A stretch of DNA of 64,000 bases from PNON01 sp963757065 (GTDB lineage Bacteria > Chloroflexota > Anaerolineae > Anaerolineales > Anaerolineaceae): contig CAVWQC010000002.1 of assembly GCA_963757065.1 (NCBI GenBank), forward strand, positions 248,001-312,000, given 5' to 3'. The first letter of the stretch is position 1. The number at the start of each line of letters is the position of its first letter. The notes beneath the pieces are model-generated. The model saw nothing but the letters and a program-made list of their open reading frames with translations. It did no database searches and had not been told where the DNA came from. A program made the translations under genes and the position numbers. Below, piece by piece: positions 1 to 8,266 of this stretch.

Positions 1-1
1 C

Positions 2-181
2 TGGACAAATGTTGTTACCGCATGTATAGTCTGCAATCATCACAAGGGGAGTAGAACGCCAGACCAGGCAAGCATGAAACTACTGGCACAACCTATGTTG
101 CCACCTGCTTCTGCTGTTTATTATTTTCAAACACAAATCGCGAATAATATAGACTGGGAGCAATACATCAAAGGTTGGTAG
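2..181 (+). CDS. HNH endonuclease, C-terminal fragment (5' end outside window)
   Basis: An open frame enters from the left edge and stops at TAG 179-181, giving 59 visible residues. It begins WTNVVTACIVCNHHKGSRTP, which matches the end of the HNH fold: asparagine, then a CxxCN zinc/structural motif, then a basic patch. The tail after the motif (MKLLAQPMLPP) is also typical of the small stand-alone HNH endonucleases common in free-living bacteria, often of unknown biological role. The protein would bind a divalent metal and nick or cut DNA. Its stop abuts the end of the convergent metallo-beta-lactamase gene with no spacer. The N-terminal part and start are not visible, so length and family cannot be settled. 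Confidence 0.75.
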   Translation, partial: WTNVVTACIVCNHHKGSRTPDQASMKLLAQPMLPPASAVYYFQTQIANNIDWEQYIKGW

Positions 182-931
182 TTACCAGCTGAATGACATT
201 CCATCGATTGCTGCAATTATTTCCCCTGAATATTTTACTGCTGCCTCATTAATTAGCAACGATTCTTCAGAATGATCGGGGTAATGTATCAGGACAAGTT
301 TATCCACTTCCGCCCGGGCTGCTGCTTCCCCTGCCTGGGCTGCTGTTGAATGTCCCTTTGCATTACCAGCAGTCTCGTGTATCAAAATATTTGCTTCCAA
401 CGCAAGGTCTTCCACGCCTTGGCAGGGTTCGGTATCACAGGTATAAGCAATTGAAAACGGTTGAATCAGCCCATCCACTCGCAAACCAATTGTAGGGATT
501 AAATGTTTTACCGGTGTTGACCATAATTTGACGGATGAATCGGAAAGGATTACCGACTTATCTGCCGGGATAACCCTAAATGAAACTTCAAAGAAATCCG
601 GCCATTTTTCCCAACCGAATAGACTCATCATCTTCTCAATGCGGGTAATGCTCTCTGCCAAACCGTGGATTACCAAAGGTTCTTTTCTTCCCAGCAACCA
701 TAGATCCATCAATAATAGGGGTAAACCCACCACATGGTCCGGGTGGAAATAAGTCACTATAATATCGGTGAGTTGGTCTGGAGACATTCCTGATTGGACT
801 AACCTAACAAATGCATTTGTTCCACAATCAATCAAAACAAATTTTTCTTTTGTTTGGAGAGTTAAATACGTGGTATCCCTATTTTGAGTAGGGATTGCAT
901 TTGATGATCCAATGATCGTTAATACAGGCAT
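182..931 (-). CDS. Metallo-beta-lactamase-fold hydrolase (RNase Z-like) with altered zinc motif
   Basis: A 249-residue protein with the metallo-beta-lactamase fold of the RNase Z / phosphodiesterase branch. Metal-site residues appear in the expected order: H63-P-D65-H66, H143, D166 (TCDT), H185 (IHET) and H216 (LIHYP), with GHST at 193-196. The family motif is T-H-x-H-x-D-H, but here the first histidine is a tyrosine (TYFHPDH, residues 60-66), which would remove one zinc-1 ligand. Length fits stand-alone members of the family. Substrate is unknown; RNase Z itself is unlikely given the altered motif. The ATG start is preceded by a close GAGGGG. The gene lies just downstream of the ABC permease (10 bp gap), possibly in the same transcript. 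Confidence 0.8.
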   Translation of the reverse strand: MPVLTIIGSSNAIPTQNRDTTYLTLQTKEKFVLIDCGTNAFVRLVQSGMSPDQLTDIIVTYFHPDHVVGLPLLLMDLWLLGRKEPLVIHGLAESITRIEKMMSLFGWEKWPDFFEVSFRVIPADKSVILSDSSVKLWSTPVKHLIPTIGLRVDGLIQPFSIAYTCDTEPCQGVEDLALEANILIHETAGNAKGHSTAAQAGEAAARAEVDKLVLIHYPDHSEESLLINEAAVKYSGEIIAAIDGMSFSW

Positions 932-941
932 ATCCCCTCGT

Positions 942-2357
942 TTACTTCAATAACAAATATGCAATTCTTGGAGTCACCCATGCTTCCACGCATGCAGCAA
1001 CCAGTAATAAAGGTATAACCACTCCCAGCATTATTTTAACCCATTGCGCCAGACTCTGCAGGATTATTTCACTTACTGATCGGTTGGGATCAGGCGTTGC
1101 CACAAGTGCACCTGACCGGAAAACAGACGCAGTTGCTATGATCGCTGCCGGGATCTCAAATATGCCATGCGGGAGGATGAAAGCGGAAAAGAATTGTAAT
1201 GGGGTTAACCCGGCCTGATTAAGCAACCCCATCAGATAACCCATAATACCAAGGGAAGCAATCCCGGGAAGAACTCCAACAACTCCAAAAGTGAATAGTC
1301 CCAAAGGAAGTGCTAAAAGAAGAACGCGTAAGTTCTGCCAGAAATATCCCATGATCGAGGTTGATGAATAAATGGGGGTATTTTTCATAATATCAACCAG
1401 TTGGTTTTGTATATTATTCACTCCAATCTGGTCGAGGCTGATCTTGAATCTGAATGTCTGTAGATAGCCGATATAGACACCAACAATAAACATCCCTGTA
1501 ACAATTACAATGGGTATCCAATTCGCGTTAATTGCAGTAAATACTGATCTATACCAACTCCCGATGCTGTCAGCGCCAGATTTAAAACTTGAATAGAATA
1601 CTTTCCATCCCCATCTGAAATTAAGAACATCAATTTCCCTTCCCAATAACTCTTCCCTTCTAAAGTGAGCCAATCCCACCCTTACAAGGAGAATTGAGAA
1701 TATTGTCATTCCAAAAACCACCCACCACAATGTTGTGTAATCGCCCCAAAAAATAACCACACTTTCGCCCTGGATCAGGAGGGCAGACGGAATCACAATA
1801 AAAGATGCAAGCAGGTTTGAAGCTCTAACAGAGGTAGTTTGTGTTGAAACGATTACAGCTCCTGCAACCATCACAACGGCTTGAATTGTTGTCAATGCAA
1901 CAAGCTGTATGAGCACATTTATTCCTGGCAGGGTTACTTTTGTAATTGCCAGACCAACCAGATAGACTGTCATGCCTATATAGCTGGAAAGTAGTGGCGG
2001 AATCGTGGATGAAAGGAGCTTGCCTAAATAAATCTGCCAATCTTTTAAGGGAGTATTTAAAAGTGGTTCAATCGACCCCCGCTCTTTTTCTCCGACAAAG
2101 GATTCAAGTGCAATGACCAATGAAACAGAAATGGGGAAGAAACCGACTACCATGAATAGAAATGGGACCAATCGATCTGCTATGAGCGATGCGCCATATT
2201 TTGTTACAAAATCAAGTGCTGTTTTCGCGGTGAAATTCATCAGAAATGGAAAAAAGACCGTCAGACCCAGAACCGGGAAAATAATTCGCCAATCTCTTAA
2301 TTGATCACGAACTTCACGTTTGGTGATGGCCAAAGCCGGTTGAATATCACGCCACAT
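942..2357 (-). CDS. ABC-2 type permease fused to a SpoIIM (DUF95) domain
   Basis: A 471-residue integral membrane protein. The N-terminal half (about 1-240) is an ABC-2/NatB-like permease: a cytoplasmic amphipathic start, a first membrane span, a long loop with FVGEKERGSIEPLLNTPL (typical of drug or lipid exporters of this class), then several spans. The C-terminal half (about 270-471) resembles stage II sporulation protein M/DUF95, with four or five spans and the motif LPHGIFEIPAAIIA at about 395-408. The ATPase gene ends directly against this start codon, so the two are co-translated partners. In sporulators SpoIIM helps peptidoglycan remodelling; in non-sporulating bacteria the domain's role is not established. 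The substrate is unknown, and export of a lipid, drug or cell-wall molecule is inference. Confidence 0.82.
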   Translation of the reverse strand: MWRDIQPALAITKREVRDQLRDWRIIFPVLGLTVFFPFLMNFTAKTALDFVTKYGASLIADRLVPFLFMVVGFFPISVSLVIALESFVGEKERGSIEPLLNTPLKDWQIYLGKLLSSTIPPLLSSYIGMTVYLVGLAITKVTLPGINVLIQLVALTTIQAVVMVAGAVIVSTQTTSVRASNLLASFIVIPSALLIQGESVVIFWGDYTTLWWVVFGMTIFSILLVRVGLAHFRREELLGREIDVLNFRWGWKVFYSSFKSGADSIGSWYRSVFTAINANWIPIVIVTGMFIVGVYIGYLQTFRFKISLDQIGVNNIQNQLVDIMKNTPIYSSTSIMGYFWQNLRVLLLALPLGLFTFGVVGVLPGIASLGIMGYLMGLLNQAGLTPLQFFSAFILPHGIFEIPAAIIATASVFRSGALVATPDPNRSVSEIILQSLAQWVKIMLGVVIPLLLVAACVEAWVTPRIAYLLLK

Positions 2358-3293
2358 TTATAGTCTTTCCATCTCCTGGTTGATGATCTGTAAATAGATA
2401 TCTTCCAGGCTATGATCTACTTGTTGCAAGGTTATGATGCTCACACCAGAACCAACCAAAGAACGAACAAGCGCCGGATTGTACTGGTCACCATTTTCAG
2501 TGGAATAATTAATGAACCCTTCCCCATAATTAATCAATTGTGCATTCTTTTTTATTTCAGACAATTGTCCATCAATACTTCCACTAAAACGAATTATATA
2601 TTCCTGGGGACCCAGTAGTTTTCTTCGCACTTGACTCAAATCTCCGTTCAAGATGATCTTGCCTGATTTAATGATCGCAATTTGATCTGCCAATTCTTCT
2701 GCTTCCCGCAAATTATGGGTGCAAAGTACGATCGTTCGGGAGGTCGAACGCAATTCGCGGATGGCTTCCCGAACCATATAAGCACTTTCAGGATCCATCG
2801 CAGATGTAGGTTCATCCAGCAGGATAACCGGTGGTTCGTGCAGAAGTGCACGGATCAAGGCAAGTTTCTGTCGCATTCCTTTTGAAAATTCAGACAGACG
2901 TTTTTTCCCCACCTGGAGTCCAAATTGCTCCATCAAGCGTGTACTTCTTTGACGGGATTCTTGTGCACTTAAATTATACAGACTGCCGAAAAAGACCAGG
3001 TATTCATCCGCGGTCATTCGGCCATATAAACCATGCTGTTCAGTCAAAACACCAACGGAAGCGCGCACTTTGTCTGGTGAATTCTCCACATCATAGCCAG
3101 CTACCTTCGCCCAGCCTGAAGTAGGTCGTAGAATGGAAGTTAGCATCCGTACCGTGGTGGTTTTTCCTGCTCCATTTGGACCAAGCAAAACTAGAATCTC
3201 CCCCATTTTTACTTTGAGGCTTAGGTTATCTACAGCAAGAAACTCATCGAATTTCTTGCTCAACCCCTCAGCCTCGATCATCATTGAACTCAT
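2358..3293 (-). CDS. ABC transporter ATP-binding protein
   Basis: A 311-residue ATPase of the drug/sodium exporter (CcmA/NatA) type. Walker A is GPNGAGKTT at residues 38-46, the signature is FSKGMRQKLAL at about 136-146, and Walker B is VILLDEP at about 156-162. The roughly 80 residues after the H-loop (LCTHN) form the C-terminal extension common in this subgroup. It should energise the ABC-2/SpoIIM permease encoded immediately downstream with zero spacing. The ATG is preceded by AAGGAA with a short spacer. A later in-frame ATG (residue 4 or 5) is also possible. Confidence 0.9.
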   Translation of the reverse strand: MSSMMIEAEGLSKKFDEFLAVDNLSLKVKMGEILVLLGPNGAGKTTTVRMLTSILRPTSGWAKVAGYDVENSPDKVRASVGVLTEQHGLYGRMTADEYLVFFGSLYNLSAQESRQRSTRLMEQFGLQVGKKRLSEFSKGMRQKLALIRALLHEPPVILLDEPTSAMDPESAYMVREAIRELRSTSRTIVLCTHNLREAEELADQIAIIKSGKIILNGDLSQVRRKLLGPQEYIIRFSGSIDGQLSEIKKNAQLINYGEGFINYSTENGDQYNPALVRSLVGSGVSIITLQQVDHSLEDIYLQIINQEMERL

Positions 3294-3323
3294 TTATTCC
3301 TTTTCAGGATGTTGAGCACGATA

Positions 3324-4187
3324 TTAGTCCAGTTCTTTTATCTCGTTGCTATTTTCAGCCAGGTCAGATTCTTGTTGCACCAGAGCTTCTGCGTGACCAT
3401 CGTTTCGATGGCGGAGAATTAATGTAACAGCTGATGCTATGGCTACCACAGCCATGAGCGTCTGGTTGACATTCAAGCTAAATACATTGGATGCATCCAG
3501 TCGCAGAAATTCCAACAGGAATCTTCCAACTGGATATAGGATGGCATAACATAAGAAAACATCACCTGGTTTGAGTTTATGCTTATAAACACGGCTGATC
3601 CAAATTAATATCCCCATATTTGCCAGGTTATAGAGTGATTCATACAGGAATAACGGGTGATAATAAGCCTGGTCTGTGAATCCAGGAATACGATGGGCTG
3701 GATCTATAAATATTTTCCAGGGAAGCGATGTTGGTGCACCATAAAGTTCCTGGTTGACATAATTACCCCAGCGGCCAATTGCTTGAGCAACAGCAAGTCC
3801 GGGTGCGATATAATCTGCCCATTTCCGAAAATCGAGTGCATTCTTTTTGCAGTACCAAACCAGTGCCAACAATCCAAAAATGACTGCTCCAGGAATTCCC
3901 AAGCCACCTTTCCAGATCATTAAAGCATCCAGTGGATGAGTCAAATAGTATTTTGTATCCAAACCCACCGCAACCATTGATGCAGGTGGAGTTAGAATAT
4001 GCCAGATGCGGGCACCAATAATGCCAGCTACCAATAACCATGGCAGCATATCCCAAATATCCTCTGGATCGTCTCCATTCGCCTTCGCCTGCCTGGTTGT
4101 CATCCATGCAGCTAATAGCGCACCGAGCATAATGATCACTCCATAATAATGGAGCAGAAATGGTCCGATTTGTAATCCTTCGCGCAT
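3324..4187 (-). CDS. lgt: Prolipoprotein diacylglyceryl transferase
   Basis: Lgt attaches diacylglycerol from phosphatidylglycerol to the lipobox cysteine of prolipoproteins in the cytoplasmic membrane, the first step of lipoprotein maturation. The 287-residue protein has the expected seven spans and the Lgt signature GRWGNYVNQELYGAP at about 138-152, including the catalytic arginine and asparagine. GARIWHIL near residue 60 contains another conserved arginine. The start ATG is preceded by GAGGT. It lies 30 bp upstream of the ABC ATPase. The signal peptidase partner lspA is in the same window at 14.4-14.9 kb, and several lipobox proteins here are likely substrates. The C-terminal 25 residues are acidic and probably cytoplasmic. 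Confidence 0.95.
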   Translation of the reverse strand: MREGLQIGPFLLHYYGVIIMLGALLAAWMTTRQAKANGDDPEDIWDMLPWLLVAGIIGARIWHILTPPASMVAVGLDTKYYLTHPLDALMIWKGGLGIPGAVIFGLLALVWYCKKNALDFRKWADYIAPGLAVAQAIGRWGNYVNQELYGAPTSLPWKIFIDPAHRIPGFTDQAYYHPLFLYESLYNLANMGILIWISRVYKHKLKPGDVFLCYAILYPVGRFLLEFLRLDASNVFSLNVNQTLMAVVAIASAVTLILRHRNDGHAEALVQQESDLAENSNEIKELD

Positions 4188-4221
4188 GGTCTACCTCAAC
4201 TTATAAGATAATTATTTGGAA

Positions 4222-4863
4222 TTACCCGGGTTTTTTATAGGAAAGTACTTTATTTTGATCGTAAGCCTGTTTACGAACGAAATATATCCGTTGTATAGCT
4301 GTAAAATTGGCAAAAATTGCGATGATCCAGAGTGCAATTTGGGGGATATTAAATAATAATGCCGGAGCAAGAACCAAATATCTTTCAACGCGGGTTAGTA
4401 TTCCAACTTTGGCGGTAAATCCAAGAGATTCTGCTCGAGCTTTGACATAAGAGACCAGGATTGATCCAGCCGCAGCAAAATAAACCAATCCTACAGATAA
4501 GTAATCCTGTTTCGTCAGGAAATAGATCATAAGACCAGCCAGGATCACAAGTTCGGAATAACTGTCAGTTACTGAATCTACAAATGCCCCAAATTCAGTC
4601 TGTTCTCCACGCAAGCGAGCCATCGTTCCATCTAAAGCATCAATGGGACCCATGATGAGGATTACAATTCCGCCCCAGGTAATGTGACCGGTAGCAAGTA
4701 GATATGCACCGATTGCGTTTCCAATTAGCCCGAGAATAGTGACAGTATTCGGTAATATACCGGTTTTGTTTACTGCCGTACCCATGGTATCCAGTATGCC
4801 TTTAAATGTTCGACGCAGGAACATTTCAATGCTGACGACTTCTTTTTTCTTCTGATTTTCCAC
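4222..4863 (-). CDS. CDP-alcohol phosphatidyltransferase
   Basis: A 213-residue integral membrane enzyme with the full CDP-alcohol phosphotransferase motif, D75-x2-D78-G-x2-A82-R83-x8-G92-x3-D96-x3-D100, which binds two metals and the CDP-diacylglycerol substrate. It transfers the phosphatidyl group to an alcohol such as glycerol-3-phosphate or inositol phosphate. The stretch VGILTRVERYLVLAPAL at about 150 resembles phosphatidylinositol-phosphate synthases more than classic PgsA, but the acceptor cannot be fixed from sequence alone. It starts with GTG behind AAGGGTG and sits 34 bp upstream of lgt, whose donor lipid may be its product. It is probably part of the minus-strand run from ftsK to the MBL gene. 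Confidence 0.85.
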   Translation of the reverse strand: MENQKKKEVVSIEMFLRRTFKGILDTMGTAVNKTGILPNTVTILGLIGNAIGAYLLATGHITWGGIVILIMGPIDALDGTMARLRGEQTEFGAFVDSVTDSYSELVILAGLMIYFLTKQDYLSVGLVYFAAAGSILVSYVKARAESLGFTAKVGILTRVERYLVLAPALLFNIPQIALWIIAIFANFTAIQRIYFVRKQAYDQNKVLSYKKPG

Positions 4864-4938
4864 AGTTCACCCTTATAAAATTAAATATAACCAATCTTAC
4901 CATATTCAACGTATTGTGATTTAAAGAAGATAAACCTA

Positions 4939-7278
4939 TTATTCGTCTGGAAGAATTTCTCCATCATCATCGATGTCGATCAGCACTTCACGTTCTTTCC
5001 CCCCACCCTGAGCAGGTCCAACGATCCCCATTTCCTCAAGTTCTTCAATTAGCCTGGCAGCTCTAGGATAACCTATGCGCAGCCTGCGTTGAATCAACGA
5101 TGCACTTGCGTGTCTAGATTCTTTCACGATTTCTATCGCCTTCTGGATCAACTCATCTCCACCATTCTCTTGCTCTTCAAAAAGCATATTTTCCCAGGGT
5201 GGAGAGCTATTGAGGCTTTCAGGTTGTTCTCCCTGCCAGTGTGTAATGATCTTATCCACTTCTTCATCACTGACCATGACACCCTGTGTACGAACAGGTA
5301 CGGCCTTTTCAGGATCCAGGAACAACATATCACCACGACCAAGGAGATTTTCGGCCCCAGTGCTATCAAGAATAACCCGCGAATCGATATGAGAAGCGAC
5401 AGCAAAAGAGATACGTGCAGGAAAATTCGCTTTAATTAATCCGGTGACCACTGTGGCACTCGGACGCTGGGTTGCCACGATCATATGGATTCCAGTAGCA
5501 CGGGCGAGCTGAGCCAACCGGACAAGTAAAGGCTCGGTGGTTGCCTGTGCACTCATCATCAGGTCTGCCAATTCATCGATGAAAATTACAATCCTTGGCA
5601 ATACGATCTCGCCTCGTTTTTCCATCTTCTTGTTATAAGCATCCAGATCCCGTGCGCCAATACTGGAAAATGCAATATAACGGCGATCCATTTCCTGGGT
5701 TGCCCACCGTAAGACACCTAAAATCCTCTCGAGTTCAGTCTCCACTTTTCCAAACATATGCGGCAGGCCATTGAAACGAACCAACTCCACCATCTTGGGG
5801 TCTATCATGATCAATCGCAGATCCTCGGGAGAATTATTCATCGCCAGGCACGCAGCAATAGATGTAATACACACAGATTTTCCTGAACCTGTGGTTCCGG
5901 CAATCAGTAAATGCGGCATCCTTGACAGATCTCCCACGACCGGAAGACCCGATACATCACGTCCAAGGGCGATAGCCAACGGTGAGTTTAATTTATTGAA
6001 CTTTTCGCTTTCCAGGAGCGATTTCATCCGAACTACAACCGATCGGACGTTGGGAATTTCTATACCAACATAAGATTTTCCGGGAACTGGTGCCTCTATC
6101 CTTATGGAAGTGGACGATAATGCCAATGCCAGGTCTTTTGACAATTGGGATATTTGAGAGACACGAATTTTCTGTTTTAAAGTTTGCCCTTCAGGTGCAG
6201 GTTTGTCAATATACCCGGGTTCCACTGCAAATTGTGTAACGGTTGGTCCCATTCGGTAGCCAATCACTTTTGCAGGGATACCAAAATCCATCAAGGTCTT
6301 TTCAAGTATGGAAGCGGTCTGATTAATGGTGGATTCATCCAGGCGGATCACCTGATCTTCCATGAGCAAAGAAAGGGGAGGAAGGCTGCTTTCCCTATTT
6401 AAGTTTTTACCAGGGGATGACGTTGGTACAGGTTTTCGATTTTCCGCCCGAAAATGGTCTTTGGCCAGGTTCTGAATCGGTTTACTGTGAGTGGAACCAA
6501 CCACCTGATTAGCAACAAGACTTTTCTGCCTGTTATTCTCACTTGTTTTTTGCTTCGAATCGATATCAGCCTTAATTGGGAGTTGTAATTGTTCTTGATT
6601 TTGATCTGCGTGTCGTGATTTAACAGTAAGTCGTTTTAGCGATCCGGTTTCAGAATGGATCGGTGTATCGTTAGGCGGGGTATCTGATGCATCTTTACTG
6701 CGACGGCGAAGGACCGAATAACCAATCCAACCCATCGCCAGGGGAATAATGACCCAAAGGATGCTTGCAATAACAATTCCTGTGATTTCTGCCGTCATCT
6801 GGGCTAACGCCCAACCAACCAAACCACCCCATCTGCCAGCCTCTGCCAGTCCCAAATCGAATCCACTGAGGACAGCTAAAAATCCAAGCAGGCTGATGAT
6901 GAGTGTCTCAAAATAGACCACCTTCCAAAAGTATGTGGTCCAGAAATTTACTTTTCGCTTAAGAACGAAGTAACCTACCAAACCGATGGTCAGATTGATC
7001 AATACTGCCCCCCAACCAAACCAATGCTTAAGGAAATTTGACCATGGTAATAATATTACGCCACCAGTTAGCCCCAGCAGCGCAAAAAGGGTTAATAGGG
7101 AAGCAAAGATCATTATTATTCCCAGGACATCCCTGGCGAAGCGACCGTAATGGGTGGATAGATATATCAGACCATCAAGGGGTTTTTTTAATGCAGCACT
7201 TGCATCTTCACCAAAATGAGATGCTGTCTTTTTCCCTGAATAAGAATACTGTTTTCGTTTTACAATTCTTTGCGGCAT
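4939..7278 (-). CDS. ftsK: DNA translocase FtsK/SpoIIIE
   Basis: A 779-residue ATP-driven DNA pump that clears chromosome ends from the closing septum. The N-terminal region (about 35-190) holds four membrane segments that anchor it at the division site. A charged, poorly conserved linker follows (about 195-300). The alpha/beta motor carries Walker A GTTGSGKS at about 458-466 and Walker B VIFIDELADL about 100 residues later. The C-terminal gamma domain (about 705-770, LIQRRLRIGYPRAARLIEEL) is the winged helix that reads KOPS-type polarity sequences. Length matches SpoIIIE-type members. It lies in a tight minus-strand run, 12 bp after the S1-domain gene. Confidence 0.95.
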   Translation of the reverse strand: MPQRIVKRKQYSYSGKKTASHFGEDASAALKKPLDGLIYLSTHYGRFARDVLGIIMIFASLLTLFALLGLTGGVILLPWSNFLKHWFGWGAVLINLTIGLVGYFVLKRKVNFWTTYFWKVVYFETLIISLLGFLAVLSGFDLGLAEAGRWGGLVGWALAQMTAEITGIVIASILWVIIPLAMGWIGYSVLRRRSKDASDTPPNDTPIHSETGSLKRLTVKSRHADQNQEQLQLPIKADIDSKQKTSENNRQKSLVANQVVGSTHSKPIQNLAKDHFRAENRKPVPTSSPGKNLNRESSLPPLSLLMEDQVIRLDESTINQTASILEKTLMDFGIPAKVIGYRMGPTVTQFAVEPGYIDKPAPEGQTLKQKIRVSQISQLSKDLALALSSTSIRIEAPVPGKSYVGIEIPNVRSVVVRMKSLLESEKFNKLNSPLAIALGRDVSGLPVVGDLSRMPHLLIAGTTGSGKSVCITSIAACLAMNNSPEDLRLIMIDPKMVELVRFNGLPHMFGKVETELERILGVLRWATQEMDRRYIAFSSIGARDLDAYNKKMEKRGEIVLPRIVIFIDELADLMMSAQATTEPLLVRLAQLARATGIHMIVATQRPSATVVTGLIKANFPARISFAVASHIDSRVILDSTGAENLLGRGDMLFLDPEKAVPVRTQGVMVSDEEVDKIITHWQGEQPESLNSSPPWENMLFEEQENGGDELIQKAIEIVKESRHASASLIQRRLRIGYPRAARLIEELEEMGIVGPAQGGGKEREVLIDIDDDGEILPDE

Positions 7279-7290
7279 TCAACTTCCAGA

Positions 7291-8232
7291 CTACTCCAGG
7301 CTTAATCCGATGCGTTTCTTATCTTTATCTATATGCAATATTCGGACCTGAACGCATTGATCAATTTTCAAATATTGGTCGATTGATTCAGCCGGTTCCG
7401 GAATATGTATGGTTGAGATGTGAATCAACCCTTCGACTCCCTCTTTTAGCCGGGCAAAGGCACCAAATTTAGTCATACTGGTTATTTTGGCTGTTACAAC
7501 GTCTCCAGGTGAATAGATATCCAGGATCGAATCCCATGGATTGTTCACCAAACGTTTATAACTTAATGCCACCCTGGCATTTTCCTTTGAAACACTTAGC
7601 ACTTGAGCTTCGATTCTTTGACCTTCACATAAAATATCACCCGGATTTTGTACCCGTCCCCAGGAAAGTTCGGAAACATGGATCAATCCCTCCAAACCTC
7701 CCAGGTCAATGAACACGCCAAAATCTGTCACATTCGTAACAGTTCCCCAGACATTGTCTCCAGGTTGAATATTCTCAAAGATCGCTTTTCTTTTTCCTTC
7801 ACCAGCCAGAGCAGCCCTTTCAGAGAAAACCAGCCTTTCATCTTCAGGAACAAGCTCGATTATCTTTAACGATAGCTCTTTCCCGAGGTAGTTCTGCATC
7901 AATTCTTTCCGTTCATCTTCTTCAACTGTGCTGGGAATACTTACGAGATGTGATATTGGAACAAACCCCTGAATATTCGACCCCTCAACAAGAAGCCCAC
8001 CACGGTTGTATCCGGCTACTTTCAGTTGGATCACTTCATCATTGGAAAAAATTGTTTTCAGCGTTTCCCAATCATTTTTTGCAGGGTAGCTGATATCTGA
8101 CTTATCCTGAATTGCATTCTCGTTGGTGGACTGGAGATACTTCTCTTCGTCTGTTAATATCGAATTCCACCACCCCTCGTCTGGGATCAATTCTCCCGGG
8201 ATTACAATTTCTTCGGCATTATCTCCGCCCAC
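7291..8232 (-). CDS. S1-domain RNA-binding protein (three S1 repeats; RpsA-like)
   Basis: A 313-residue protein with three S1 (OB-fold) RNA-binding repeats at about 60-140, 150-225 and 235-313. Repeats two and three carry the characteristic G-x-F-V-D-L-GG-x-EGL(I/V)H pattern (for example VTDFGVFIDLGGLEGLIHVS). The first 55 residues are acidic and unlike S1 domains. It resembles short RpsA-like proteins of Gram-positive and Chloroflexota genomes rather than the six-repeat E. coli ribosomal S1, so whether it is a true ribosomal component is open. The start is GTG behind a strong GGAGGGG. The stop is 12 bp from the ftsK start, consistent with one operon. Confidence 0.88.
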   Translation of the reverse strand: MGGDNAEEIVIPGELIPDEGWWNSILTDEEKYLQSTNENAIQDKSDISYPAKNDWETLKTIFSNDEVIQLKVAGYNRGGLLVEGSNIQGFVPISHLVSIPSTVEEDERKELMQNYLGKELSLKIIELVPEDERLVFSERAALAGEGKRKAIFENIQPGDNVWGTVTNVTDFGVFIDLGGLEGLIHVSELSWGRVQNPGDILCEGQRIEAQVLSVSKENARVALSYKRLVNNPWDSILDIYSPGDVVTAKITSMTKFGAFARLKEGVEGLIHISTIHIPEPAESIDQYLKIDQCVQVRILHIDKDKKRIGLSLE

Positions 8233-8266
8233 TTACCCCTCCACTATTCATCATCCAATAAGAATA

